A DNA stretch of 64,000 nucleotides from Symbiodinium natans (Eukaryota; Sar; Dinophyceae; Suessiales; Symbiodiniaceae). Under the pieces are notes generated by a model. It did not search any database and was not told where the DNA came from. It was given only the letters and a program-made list of their open reading frames with translations. Location: assembly GCA_905221605.1 (NCBI GenBank), contig CAJNDS010000161.1, positions 118,501 to 182,500 of the forward strand. The letters run 5' to 3'. Positions 36,664-45,519 of this stretch are shown piece by piece (within the stretch, counting starts at the first letter, position 1; each line of letters starts with the position of its first letter). A program made the position numbers and the translations under genes.

Positions 36664-36732
36664 GGGGTGTCAGGGTTTAAAAAGAAGCACAGGGTGTTAT
36701 GGTTTAGGGTTTGAGGGTTAGGGTTCGTCCAG

Positions 36733-36791
36733 AATCGAGATTCAGGGAGGCCCTAAGCAGCAGAGTCAGCCGTTTTCACTCTACAACCTGA
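36733..36791 (+). CDS. exon candidate
   Basis: GTCCAG acceptor, SRFREALSSRVSRFHSTT and TGA. Confidence 0.5.
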
Positions 36792-36854
36792 AGTCCTAAG
36801 CACCTAAATGTGCAGTTCTCGAATTCATGGTTCGGTCTTGCGCACCCTACTTAG

Positions 36855-36929
36855 GAAACAGGGACTTCCAATATAGATTTTTCATCCTCCGAAACGGGTG
36901 TATTTCGCTTGGAGTACCCCAACGGATGA
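36855..36929 (+). CDS. exon candidate
   Basis: CTACTTAG acceptor, ETGTSNIDFSSSETGVFRLE then YPNG and TGA. Confidence 0.5.
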   Translation, partial: ETGTSNIDFSSSETGVFRLEYPNG

Positions 36930-37044
36930 TGCGACGGTCATAGGACTCTTGCTGGGTTCCCCTGAACCTTGATACACCCTAAACCTAAACCTTAAGCCCT
37001 AGGCCCTAAACCCTAAACCCCAAGCCCCATTGTCAACAGGATCA

Positions 37045-37204
37045 GGCTTTCCTTTGCACCGCGGGGTCCAAATCCTTTCAAACTCAAAGCCTGCGCTTGC
37101 TGCCCGGGATGACCAGAATGGCCGTTTCCACGCGGACACAGAGCACGTGGGTCCAAGCTGGATCATGGAACCCCCGGCACTATCTCTGGTGGTACGAGAC
37201 GCCG
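37045..37204 (+). CDS. exon candidate
   Basis: FPLHRGVQILSNSKPALAAR, DDQNGRFHADTEHVGPSWIM and EPPALSLVVRDAD. A second frame from 37108 (MTRMAVSTRTQSTW) is also open. Confidence 0.5.
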
Positions 37205-37304
37205 ACCCTAAACCCTAAACCCTAAACCCTTAACCCTGAACCCTAAACCCTAAACCCTAAACCCTACACCCTACACCCTTAACCGCGAGCCCCAAAGCCT
37301 GAAC

Positions 37305-37400
37305 ACAGAGTCCGTGTTGCCATGGCCGTCTCCAGCCGCCCGCGACGCCCATCGCTACCGCAGCTCGCTTCTTTCAGTGCTCCTCTAGTACAGGGCCCTA
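37305..37400 (+). CDS. exon candidate
   Basis: CACAGAG acceptor; VRVAMAVSSRPRRPSLPQLA then SFSAPLVQG, or the alternative SVLPWPSPAARDAHRYR. Confidence 0.4.
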
Positions 37401-37960
37401 AACCCAAAACATCCCAAAACCCAAAACCCAAAACCCAAACCCTAAACCCTAAACCCTAAACCCTAAGCCCTAAACCCTAAACCACGTGAAACCCAAAAAA
37501 CTCCACTTGTCGAAATGCTGGTGTGCACAGAAGGGCCGGTGGTATAGTGGGCATTCTTCACTCGGGTTTAGGGTTGAGGGTTTAAGGTTAGGGGTTTAGG
37601 GATTAGGTTTTAGGGTGTAGGGTCTAGGGTCCCAGAACCCAAATCACTTCAAATTCGGAGCCCCATACCCCACCTACACCTGAAAAAGACAACCTAACCC
37701 GAACGCTGACCCCGATTATTGATTTCTATGTGTTCCCCAAACTTAAGCCCAAAATCCCAGACCCCATAGGGTGTATAAACCCTCAACCTTTCCAGCCCTA
37801 AACCCGAAAACGCAAACCCCAACCCCCAAACCCGAAACACCCCAAACCCTATAAACCCCAAACCCGACAAACCCGAACCCCAACCCTAAACCCTATAAAC
37901 CCCAAGCCCTAAACCATCCTAAACCCGAAAAGCCCTGAAAGCCCTAAGCCAAGCCCTAAA
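37400..37960. other. telomeric remnants, no firm gene
   Basis: CCCAAAA and CCCTAAA patches (37400-37485), TTTAGGG remnants (37565-37630), diverged C-rich repeat 37780-37960. 37516-37560 has a CACAG acceptor and a short open patch. Confidence 0.5.
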
Positions 37961-37969
37961 CCCTAAAGA

Positions 37970-38130
37970 CCCTGGAAAAACCCTGGAAAAACCCTGGAAA
38001 AACCCTGGAAAAACCCTGGAAAAACCCTGGAAAAACCCTGGAAAAACCCTGGAAAAACCCTGAAAAACCCTGGAAAAACCCTGAAAAACCCTGAAAACCC
38101 ACCGAAAAAACCCTGAAAAAACCCGAAACG
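37970..38130 (-). repeat. CCCTGGAAAAA 11-mer tandem repeat
   Basis: About 13 copies shortening to CCCTGAAAAA. Confidence 0.95.
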
Positions 38131-38162
38131 ACCCTGGGCCGAGGCTCAGTCCCGTTTTGCAG

Positions 38163-38232
38163 CGCAGCCCGCGCTCAAGTGGTGCCCTGGCGGCGGAGGG
38201 GAGCCGCCCTTGGGGGATTTTTCCTGTGTTTT
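38163..38232 (+). CDS. exon candidate
   Basis: CGTTTTGCAG acceptor, RSPRSSGALAAEGSRPWG, 3' end unclear. Confidence 0.45.
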
Positions 38233-38574
38233 TCCCTTATTGGGGGTCTGGGGAGCTTTTAGGGTTTATTGGGGTTACAGGCGTTATGAAGTTTATAGGT
38301 CTCATACGGTTTATGGGTGTTTATAGGGTTTATGTAGGTTTCCAGCAGGCACTTGGCTTTGAGGTAGGTTTGTGGCTTTTCGTCGGTGTTGAGCTCTTCA
38401 TGTTCGTAGATATGCTACTTTCCTCCCATACTTTGTTTAAAGGATTTCGACCCCGACCTCCCATCTGTATTTCCTCCTCCTCAAACCGCCAGTAGTTGAA
38501 ACAGTCCTCGGCCTCCGGGGTCTCGAGAGGGTGTGTGCAGTCTTGGTTCGTGCTCGCATCTCGTTCTCCTGTTG

Positions 38575-39241
38575 AGACATCTCAGATGTGAAGGAGGGGA
38601 CCACTCGAGAGAGAGAGAGAGAGAGAGAGAGCTCCATGCGAGGCGAGAGAAGAAGACGCCACGAATGGTCTTTGCATCCAGGTGTGGGCTTCTCGACGTC
38701 GCATTCCTCCCAGCGGCTCGTGTCCCCTGGAACGCGCACCACGCTTGCCGCAAGCAGCACTGGCATCACGCCCCGGGGCCTTCGCCGATCCCCCTGGTCT
38801 CTGGCACCGGAGAAAGCCCCAGGGTCGCCCGCGCCGCGCCCACACCGAGCAGTTGCGAGTGGGAACTCCGCCCCCAAGAGCTCTTCTCAGTCACGGCTTC
38901 ACACCCCGGATGCCAAGTTGAGCTCGACTCCGCCGACCTCGCCCGCAAGGGCCTCCGAGAACCGGAGGTGTCACAGCACTTCGGCACTGGAGGCGTCCCC
39001 TGTGTCCCCTGTGTGGCCAGCAGCCGCGCAGTGCTGGAAGGTCCTCAGCATGCTCGAGCCCCTCAAGGCCACCTTAACTGGCGTAGCGAGCCCTGGCAAG
39101 CCTGCAGCAGCTGACGTCCACAAGCTGCGCGGGCACTGCACGGCCGTAGCCGCGGCTGTGGCAGAGTTGCAGCAGGCCCTGAACGAAGACAGCAGGACCG
39201 CGGCAGGAAACACACATGGCCAAAGACATGCTAAAGACTAA
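38575..39241 (+). CDS. long coding exon, Ser/Pro/Arg-rich then helical
   Basis: Open for about 220 codons after a CTGTTGAG acceptor. Order: a (GA)n tract encoding REREREREx, a basic SPT-rich region with SSTPPTSPARASEN, and a helical C-terminus (VHKLRGHCTAVAAAVAELQQ) ending QRHAKD TAA. The C-terminus could be a coiled coil. A second frame opens at 39197 (MAKDMLKTKDIKAVDLHGNV), so the true end may lie in that frame. Confidence 0.55.
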
Positions 39242-39313
39242 GGACATCAAAGCTGTTGATCTGCATGGCAACGTGGCACCGGTTCTAAGCGTTTATTCCT
39301 CCCCATCTCCCAG

Positions 39314-39456
39314 ATCTATTGCGGAGGATCATCGAAGCCTGCCAGAGTGATGGCGGGACTGGCTCCTGTGTGGCAACGAAGGCGGAGGCTCCCTTCTGGG
39401 TACATGCCGGGATTCTTGATGAGACCACCGAAAGAAGAAAGGGCCCGAATTCATAG
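39314..39456 (+). CDS. terminal exon candidate
   Basis: CATCTCCCAG acceptor, LLRRIIEACQSDGGTGSCVA then TKAEAPFWVHAGILDETTER and KGPNS TAG. GTACAT after APFW is an alternative donor. CCAAATAAAGG at 39579-39589 could be a poly(A) signal. Confidence 0.5.
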
Positions 39457-39459
39457 AAG

Positions 39460-39750
39460 AACCCTACATAGTCCCAAGCCAATATGGCCCTAAACCCTAA
39501 ACACCCCCAATAGCTCAACAAGAAACTTGCCCTAAGCATGAGACTCGAGACCTTTTTTCTCCCCACCCCTTCGCCTTCCCCCAAATAAAGGCGCACAAGG
39601 TCCCCAAGCCTTGATGCCCCAAAGTCTTGTGGCGCGTTTAGTAGTAACCTGGTAGCCCAGTGGTATCCTCTGCCCTTTTTGGGGTTCAAGGTTCTCTTAG
39701 AAAGTACCCAGCCCAAAATAGGGTGCCCGTGTTCTTAATTTGTTGGGTTC
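39460..39750. other. probable 3' untranslated or intergenic
   Basis: A single AATAAA-like site, two CCCTAAA units, no supported + frame. A 143-codon - frame is not convincing. Confidence 0.4.
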
Positions 39751-39754
39751 GCCC

Positions 39755-39838
39755 TCGGACTAACAGTCCTTAATAGGGATGGTAGTACCCCCCCTATTAG
39801 AAGCCACATCCCAATTAATACTCAAGGGATTAGAGGAG
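39755..39838. mobile_element. element E, copy 4, diverged
   Basis: CGGACTAACAGTCCTTAATA then GGGATGG...CCCCTATTAGAAGC matches the family core; the right end is degraded. Confidence 0.55.
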
Positions 39839-39940
39839 GGACCCTAGCAAGGGACCTTAGGGGTTATTTAGGACCCCCCCCAGAAAAAAAACCAATAAAA
39901 CAAACTATATTTTCCCTAGAAGGGTATTTTGGGGGTGCAA

Positions 39941-40036
39941 GTACTAGACATGGCGCCGCAAAGCCCAGCTGGAGCCCTGGTTTTAAAGCAGCTCCACAGC
40001 CCAAAGCCCACAGCGCAGAGCTCCAGCGACCCCCAA
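39941..40036 (+). CDS. exon candidate
   Basis: GTGCAAG acceptor, LDMAPQSPAGALVLKQLHSP then KPTAQSSSD. Confidence 0.5.
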
Positions 40037-40044
40037 AAACCCCC

Positions 40045-40185
40045 CTAAACCCTAAACCCTAAACCCTAAACCCTAAACCCTAAACCCTAAGCCCTAAGCC
40101 CTAAACCCTAAACCCTAAACCCTAAACCCTAAACCCTAAACCCTAAACCCTAAACCCTAAACCCTAAACCCTAAACCCCAGCATC
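40045..40185 (-). repeat. CCCTAAA array
   Basis: About 20 units. Confidence 0.97.
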
Positions 40186-40209
40186 TCGTGCTCGACCCGG
40201 CCTCAGCAG

Positions 40210-40260
40210 GATGCGAAGCCGCCCTATTTGGAGGCTGACGTCCTCCAACTCGAGGAGTCC
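40210..40260 (+). CDS. coiled-coil protein, exon candidate
   Basis: TCAGCAG acceptor, DAKPPYLEADVLQLEES, then introner B3 without a gap. Leu/Glu-rich, like the exons at 40893, 41319, 42204 and 43392. Confidence 0.6.
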
Positions 40261-40430
40261 AATATAGGGGTCGGAATGTTTACTAATAGGGTTTAGGGTT
40301 TAGGGTTTAGGGTTTAGGGTTTAGGGTTTAGGGGTCGGAAGTATTACTAGTCGTATTCTCTTATGGTTCCTTTGTATTTATACTATAATGACCCCCAAAC
40401 CTTATTGTAATTATTTAGGCGCCTATAGTA
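40260..40430. mobile_element. introner-like element B, copy 3, split by a telomere array
   Basis: AATATAGGGG left, GCCTATAGTA right. Six to seven TTTAGGG units (40290-40331) interrupt it. AGGGGTCGGAATGTTTAC (40266 on) and AGGGGTCGGAAGTATTAC (40330 on) flank the array as a 24-bp near-duplicate. Confidence 0.85.
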
Positions 40431-40519
40431 GCGCTTGGGGCTTTGGGGTTCCGAGGGTCTGGGGGTCTGGGGTTCACGGTTTGGGGTTTGGGTTTGGTTG
40501 GATAGTTCTTGGACTATTT

Positions 40520-40890
40520 GCCCTAAACCCTAAAAACCCCTAAGCCCTAAACCCTAAACCCTAAACCCTAAACCCTAAACCCTAAACCCTAAACCCCAAA
40601 CCCCAAACCCTTAACCCTAGGCCCTGTAAATAAACCCCTAGAAGCCCCAGAAGCCTCATACCCAAACAGACCCGAACCTCTCAGAAACCCTAAACCCCAA
40701 ACTCCAAACTTTCTAGATCTTAGACCCTATAGACTATAGATCTGAAACCCTGAACCCCAAACCCCAAACCCCAAACCCCAAACCCCAAACCCCAAACCCC
40801 AAACCCCAAACCCCAAACCCCAAACCCCAAACCCCAAACCCCAAACCCCAAACCCTAAACCCTAAACCCTAAACCCTAAACCCTAAACCA
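40520..40890 (-). repeat. CCCTAAA and (CCCCAAA)n arrays
   Basis: CCCTAAA (40520-40620), unique patch, then about 15 CCCCAAA units (40748-40853). Confidence 0.95.
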
Positions 40891-40892
40891 CG

Positions 40893-40986
40893 TAGAACCC
40901 TGGAGGAGACCTGCGAGAAGCTTCGGGACGAGGCCCTCCAACTCGAGGGTCATGGTGCCCGGGCCAGGGACCTGGAGGAGGCCTGA
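40893..40986 (+). CDS. coiled-coil protein, exon candidate
   Basis: CACGTAG acceptor, RTLEETCEKLRDEALQLEGH then GARARDLEEA and TGA (or a donor shortly before). Heptad-like Leu spacing. CTCCAACTCGAGG also occurs in the 40210 exon, suggesting internal repetition. Confidence 0.6.
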
Positions 40987-41009
40987 GACTCAGAAAGCTG
41001 CCTTCCCCT

Positions 41010-41070
41010 AGGGTTTAGGGTTTAGGGTTTAGGGTTTAGGGTTTAGGGTTTAGGGTTTAGGGTTTAGGGT
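41010..41070 (+). repeat. TTTAGGG array
   Basis: Nine units. Confidence 0.97.
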
Positions 41071-41162
41071 TCCTCAGCACCCTAAACCCCTAAACCCTGA
41101 ACCCCCCAATAAACCCCAAGCCGAACAAAGGAGCGCCGTGCACGATTCCAAATAGGGCACAG

Positions 41163-41212
41163 GTCGAGGCCTTTTGAGGCATCCAGCATGGACGAGGTTT
41201 TGGCATCTTGCG
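41163..41212 (+). CDS. exon candidate
   Basis: GGCACAG acceptor, SRPFEASSMDEVLASC plus one base, GTTTAGGG donor. Confidence 0.55.
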
Positions 41213-41318
41213 GTTTAGGGTTTAGGGTTTATGGTTTAGGGTTTAGGGGTTCAAATACACCCTACACCCTAAACCAATTGTTGTTCCTAGGGTACTCTTA
41301 GGGCCGCGGGAGTCCTCA

Positions 41319-41394
41319 CACCCTGGACGGGAGGTTGCCGAGTCGCTTCGGCGCCGCGTGGCGGAGCTTCGGGCAGAGGAGGCCTTCGGCATGC
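41319..41394 (+). CDS. coiled-coil protein, exon candidate
   Basis: HPGREVAESLRRRVAELRAE then EAFGMQ, followed by ATTCAGG repeats. Strong amphipathic helix. Confidence 0.55.
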
Positions 41395-41406
41395 AGGATT
41401 CAGGAT

Positions 41407-41579
41407 TCAGGGTTTAGGGTTTAGGGTTTAGGGTTTAGGGTTTAGGGTTAGGGTTTAGGGTTTAGGGTTTAGGGTTTAGGGTTTAGGGTTTAGGGTTTAG
41501 GGTTTAGGGTTTAGGGTTTAGGGTTTAGGGTTTAGGGTTTAGGGTTTAGGGTTTAGGGTTTAGGGTTTAGGGTTTAGGG
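41407..41579 (+). repeat. TTTAGGG array
   Basis: About 24 units, one TTAGGG. Confidence 0.98.
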
Positions 41580-41622
41580 CCTTCACTCTTCTTATGATTC
41601 TTTTCTGATAATGTTTTTGAAG

Positions 41623-41808
41623 GGCCTGCATTCCTTGTTCTCTTTGGGGGTGGGCCGTGCGCCGCACCGGCAGCAACGGAAGACAATCTGATCATGGGAA
41701 GCAGGAACCCGCGGAGACCTAGGACTTCTGCGGGTCTGCGGGAAGTTCCATCTTGCGCCAAAACCTTCAGCTCCAGAACACGCCCTAAGCTTCCCGACAT
41801 AAACTAGG
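41623..41808 (+). CDS. exon candidate, about 60 codons
   Basis: TTTGAAG acceptor, PAFLVLFGGGPCAAPAATED, NLIMGSRNPRRPRTSAGLRE, VPSCAKTFSSRTRPKLPDIN and TAG. Confidence 0.55.
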
Positions 41809-41954
41809 ATCTTCAGTGGTGTTTTTCCCTTTTGAAGGGTTAGGTTTCCTTGCCTGCCTGGTCAGACCAACCATGGTTTCTTCATAGGTTATTGGGGGAA
41901 CCTGGTAGGCCCAAAAGTTTCAAACTTAAAAAAATGCGATTCCCTGACCTAAGC

Positions 41955-42185
41955 CCTAAGCCCTAAACCCTAAACCCTAAACCCTAAACCCTAAACCCTA
42001 AACCCTAAACCCTAAACCCTAAACCCTAAACCTAAACCCTATAAACCCTATAAACCCTATAAACCCTATAAACCCTATAAACCCTATAAACCCTATAAAC
42101 CCTATAAACCCTATAAACCCTATAAACCCTATAAACCCTATAAACCCTATAAACCCTAAACCCTAAACCCTAAACCCTAAACCCT
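41955..42185 (-). repeat. CCCTAAA with a (CCCTATAAA)n core
   Basis: A 9-base variant (42036-42155, 13 copies) nested in the standard array. Confidence 0.97.
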
Positions 42186-42203
42186 AAGCCCCAAGCTTTC
42201 CAG

Positions 42204-42291
42204 GCCAAAGCTGCGGCTCTCCGCAGCGAGTGCCGCGCACGGCTCAGAAGAAATTTCCGGAATGGCACGATGGTTTCAAGTGGGGCCTCGA
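42204..42291 (+). CDS. coiled-coil protein, exon candidate
   Basis: CTTTCCAG acceptor, AKAAALRSECRARLRRNFRN then GTMVSSGAS, GTTTAGCG donor. Confidence 0.6.
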
Positions 42292-42299
42292 GTTTAGCG

Positions 42300-42640
42300 T
42301 TTATAGGGTTTATAGGGTTTAGGGTTTAGGGTTTAGGGTTTATAGGGTTTAGGGTTTAGGGTGTCGGGCTTAGGGTTGCAGAAATTCTGCCAGGGTACCT
42401 GGCCTGAGGGTTTCTAGACTCAGGTTGACAGCTGCAAGGTCTAAGGTTTGGGGTTTAGGTTTAGGGTTTAGGGTTTAGGGTTTATGGTTTCGGGTTTAGG
42501 GTTTAGGGTTTAGTGTTTAGGGTTTCGGGTTTGGGGTTTGGAGTTTGGGGTTGGGTTTAGGGTTCAGGGTTTAGGGTTTTAGGGTTTTAGGGTTTAGGGT
42601 TTAGGGTTTAGGGTTTAGGGTTCAGGGTTCAGGGTTTTGT
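42300..42640 (+). repeat. TTTAGGG / TTTATAGGG arrays
   Basis: Degenerate, with a 50-bp unique patch (42385-42435). Confidence 0.92.
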
Positions 42641-42646
42641 TGCAAG

Positions 42647-42755
42647 GCCTCGGGTTCCCAAGTGTGCTTCAAAGGCTTGGAATTCCATGGAGCCCGAAGT
42701 GGTTGCGAGTGGTCCTGCTTCCATCACGGAGGCTTTGCGAGGCTTTTGCCTTTTA
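42647..42755 (+). CDS. exon candidate, Cys/His
   Basis: TTGCAAG acceptor, ASGSQVCFKGLEFHGARSGC then EWSCFHHGGFA; C-x(11)-C-x3-C-x-H-H could bind metal. Unknown family. Confidence 0.5.
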
Positions 42756-42760
42756 GGGTT

Positions 42761-42780
42761 TAGGGTTTAGGGTTTAGGGT

Positions 42781-42819
<39 letters not shown>

Positions 42820-42830
42820 GGTTTAGGGTA
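42761..42830 (+). repeat. TTTAGGG and TTGAGGG array
   Basis: Ten units, middle block TTGAGGG. Confidence 0.96.
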
Positions 42831-42834
42831 TGAG

Positions 42835-42969
42835 GATCATTGCTTGATGGAAGTCAGCAGAATGATGGTTCTAAGTTTGCAAGGTCAGGTCATAAGTAGG
42901 CAGAACCCCATTCACAAAGCCGTAGAATGCCAGCTAATCTATGGCAACCTCAAGTACAATGTTCATTAA
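42835..42969 (+). CDS. terminal exon candidate
   Basis: TATGAG acceptor, 44 codons DHCLMEVSRMMVLSLQGQVI then SRQNPIHKAVECQLIYGNLK and YNVH TAA. Confidence 0.55.
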   Translation, partial: DHCLMEVSRMMVLSLQGQVISRQNPIHKAVECQLIYGNLKYNVH

Positions 42970-43040
42970 GAATCTTCATTAGGGTCCGCTCCTCCTAAGT
43001 CCTAAACCCTAAACCCTCAACCCTAAACCCTCCAACCCAG

Positions 43041-43134
43041 GAAATTTCACATGCGTAGCGGAGGTGAGCTTCGCTTGCAGATTGCCGAGCTTGTTGCGTC
43101 TTCCGTGGTCGAAGGCGCGTGTGGGGCGGTGTAG
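43041..43134 (+). CDS. exon candidate
   Basis: AACCCAG acceptor, KFHMRSGGELRLQIAELVAS then SVVEGACGAV and TAG. GTGAGC inside could be a donor. Confidence 0.5.
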
Positions 43135-43261
43135 GGCTAGGGTCTGCGCCCTAACTCCTCTCTTATTTTTTGTGGTGCTCCCTACGCCCGAAAACCTCAA
43201 ACCCATGCTGTTCTGGGCTTAGGGAGTTTGGGGTCGATGGGGTCAAGCTTACACTGCCTTG

Positions 43262-43372
43262 AGCCCTAAACCCTAAACCCTAAACCCTAAACCCTAAACC
43301 CTAAACCCTAAACCCTAAACCCTAAACCCTAAACCCTAAACCCTAAACCCTAAACCCTAAACCCTAAACCCT
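43262..43372 (-). repeat. CCCTAAA array
   Basis: Sixteen units. Confidence 0.97.
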
Positions 43373-43391
43373 CAAGAGCTCTTGCCTGCAG

Positions 43392-43458
43392 ATCCCGCGG
43401 CCGAGCGCGACGAGCTGCGGGCCCGTCTCCAGGCTCTGTCACAGGGAGGCACCCCGGG
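43392..43458 (+). CDS. coiled-coil exon candidate
   Basis: CCTGCAG acceptor, PAAERDELRARLQALSQGG then TP, GTTTGGG donor. Confidence 0.6.
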
Positions 43459-44019
43459 GTTTGGGTTTAGGGTTTAGGGTTTAGGCTTTAGGGTTTAGGA
43501 TTTAGAGTTTAAGGTACTGGTCTTAGAGTTGAAGGTTTTGGGTCTTGGGGCTTAGGGTTTAGGGTTTAGTGGGTTTCGGGGTTGTGGGTGGAGGAACCAG
43601 GGCTTTTGGGGTTGAAGGTTGAGGGCGTTCGCGGATTGCACCCTACCAGGCCATAGAATCCCCAACGTCTTGCCAGAGGCTGTTTGAGTTTCTTGTTTTG
43701 TGATAAAATTGGAATGTGCTCCAGAGTTAGGGTGCAGGGCGGAGGTTTCACTCGCAGCCAGGAAATTTGGGCTAGCTTGTTGGCGAAACCCTAAACCCCA
43801 AACCCCAAACCCCAAACCCTAAACCCTAAACGGCCCTAAACCCTAAACCCTAAACCCTAAACCCTAAACCCTAAACCCTAAACCCTAAACCCTAAACCCT
43901 AAACCCTAAACCCTAAACCCTAAACCCTAAACCCTAAACCCTAAACCCTAAACCCTAAACCCGAAACCCTATCCTAGATCCATGCCTGGCTCCTTCAACC
44001 TCCCGAGTATGGTTTCCAG
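43459..44019. other. TTTAGGG remnants, spacer, long CCCTAAA array
   Basis: 43459-43570 degenerate; 43570-43785 unique, no clear + frame; 43788-43970 CCCTAAA (about 25 units). Confidence 0.6.
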
Positions 44020-44044
44020 GCTGCTGACACACCACGCTTCCCGC
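44020..44044 (+). CDS. exon 1 of introner-dense gene
   Basis: GTTTCCAG acceptor, AADTPRFP, then element G. Confidence 0.45.
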
Positions 44045-44172
44045 ACTGTGGGTTCGTAGGGAATGGGGGAATGAGGTACCCTATGTAACCCCTTAACCCT
44101 AAATCCTTAAAGGGCATATTATAGGGGAAGATCGTGTGCCTTCATTCCCCTCATTCCCAACTGACCCACAGT
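44045..44172. mobile_element. introner-like element G
   Basis: 128 bp; ACTGTGGGTTCGTAGGGAAT left against ATTCCCAACTGACCCACAGT right, with inner GGGGGAATGAGG/CCTTCATTCCCC. The inverted ends supply GT at the start and AG at the end. Confidence 0.88.
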
Positions 44173-44232
44173 AAGTTCCAGCGCCCTGTCGGGGCATCTC
44201 GAAACTGGGATGCCATGCGGGTCGATGCTGGA
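44173..44232 (+). CDS. exon 2 of introner-dense gene
   Basis: FQRPVGASRNWDAMRVDAG in one frame; all three frames are open over these 60 bp, so the frame cannot be fixed here. Confidence 0.45.
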
Positions 44233-44341
44233 TATGGGTGGTTCTCTAAACTGCGGTGCCTTTTTTTGGGTCCTTGTTATACGGATGCCGTGCTACCTGG
44301 GAGACCCTAAAAAGGGACCCTACTTTCGAGAACTACCCATA
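44233..44341. mobile_element. introner-like element H
   Basis: 109 bp; TATGGGTGGTTCTCTAAA left against TTTCGAGAACTACCCATA right. Confidence 0.85.
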
Positions 44342-44408
44342 CAGTTCATAACTTGTCTGCAACTCTTCAACTGCACCCGTTAGATGCAGAGGTATGCCTA
44401 TCCACAAC
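44342..44408 (+). CDS. exon 3 of introner-dense gene
   Basis: VHNLSATLQLHPLDAEVCLS then TT, up to element A2. Confidence 0.5.
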
Positions 44409-44520
44409 CTTGAGGACCAAATGAACTACCCTAAACGGGTTTATAGTTCATATGCCCTATTGAGGCTTTCAGACACGTGGGGTAGAGGACCCCCAACTTT
44501 AAGTTCATTTGGTCCCCAAG
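44409..44520. mobile_element. introner element A, copy 2
   Basis: 112 bp with the same ends as copy 1 (CTTGAGGACCAAATGAAC and GTTCATTTGGTCCCCAAG), but a different centre. Confidence 0.9.
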
Positions 44521-44668
44521 GAATGTGGTTCTTACCTGTGATGGGCCTGGTTTCCCGCGAGGCACTTCTCGAAGAAGAAAGGCAGCGCAAGTCTACGAAA
44601 CCTTGAGACACCACAAAAGCCAGAAAGCCTATAGTCACCAAGACGATCCCGTTGTAATCGCCCTGTAG
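44521..44668 (+). CDS. terminal exon of introner-dense gene
   Basis: NVVLTCDGPGFPRGTSRRRK continues AAQVYETLRHHKSQKAYSHQ and ends DDPVVIAL TAG. A GA-AG excision of A2 joins STTL to NVVL in frame. The rival frame MGLVSREALLEEERQRKS is also open to a TGA at 44605. Confidence 0.5.
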
Positions 44669-44920
44669 CTGCTATATAATAAGATCACAAAATACACTTT
44701 CAAATGAAATAGGCCCCTGCCTTCTGGCCATCGGCCTTTTTGAAGACTGTCCGTGGCCAATGTGCCACGCCATCGTGCATGTGGTGCATGTGTTGGGGCA
44801 CCGCGGCAATTGACAAAAGGCGTATGAAGGCGTTCAGCTGCCATCAAACCAGCTGTTCTTGTTAGGCCGAAAAGCTTCACCCTAAACCCTGAACCCTAAA
44901 TCCTAAACCCCAAACCCTAA
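44669..44920. other. probable intergenic
   Basis: No supported + frame; a few CCCTAAA units at 44880-44926. Confidence 0.4.
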
Positions 44921-45148
44921 ACCCTAGGTGGGTGTGAGACTGGCCCTGGGTCGCCAAAGGTTTACGGACATGACGGCCTGAGAGGGTTCCCGATTCAGCA
45001 AAGGCTGCTCGAACGCAACGCTCCTCAGCATCAGGTCAGCTCTCTAGTTTACGGTCCCCTTGTGGGTACTCTACACATAACACTGCGTACTATAGTCGGA
45101 ACCTCGACAGGAGCAAGTCCTACGCGCATCGTTGCATGCAGCCTGTGA
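44921..45148 (+). CDS. exon candidate, about 75 codons
   Basis: GGCETGPGSPKVYGHDGLRG, FPIQQRLLERNAPQHQVSSL, VYGPLVGTLHITLRTIVGTS, TGASPTRIVACSL and TGA. One long open frame; GTCAGC after HQ is a possible donor. Confidence 0.5.
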   Translation, partial: TLGGCETGPGSPKVYGHDGLRGFPIQQRLLERNAPQHQVSSLVYGPLVGTLHITLRTIVGTSTGASPTRIVACSL

Positions 45149-45395
45149 TATGATAGTAAATATTCAACAAAGCATAACTAATAAGGGCTTGGGGGGTTTA
45201 GGGGCCTTGGGAGTGGAGGACTAGGTGGGGCTTGGGGTGTAGCCCTTCAATCGCGAAGGAGCTGTCAGTTTCTAGCCCTTCCTTGCGCGTGCCGGTTGCT
45301 CAAGAGTTTTACTGAAGCCGCAGATGTCATGCGGACAGAGGCGAGACACAGGTAGACTGGACTCGACTCAGTCAGAGCTAGACTCATGGCCCATG

Positions 45396-45480
45396 ATGGC
45401 GCTTAGAAAGTCGCCGCTGCAACGGCTGTTTTACCCTTCCTTTGGAGTGGCAAGGATCCGTATGGAAAGAGTTGGCGGCT
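45396..45480 (+). CDS. first exon, possible organelle-targeting leader
   Basis: ATG, then ALRKSPLQRLFYPSFGVARI and RMERVGG: basic, amphipathic, no acidic residue before the last turn, as in mitochondrial presequences. Ends at GTAAACCC, the first telomere-like bases downstream. Confidence 0.5.
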
Positions 45481-45519
45481 GTAAACCCTAAATCCTAAAC
45501 CCCATATCTACATGTGGCC

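Noticed and set aside
37537-37565. tRNA-like start GGCCGGTGGTATAGTGGGC
   Set aside because: Resembles an A box, but there is no acceptor stem partner or B box (GGTTCGA) downstream before the TTTAGGG array.
38612-38632. (GA)n as a promoter GAGA element
   Set aside because: It lies inside a long open frame as a REREx coding run, so a regulatory role is not supported.
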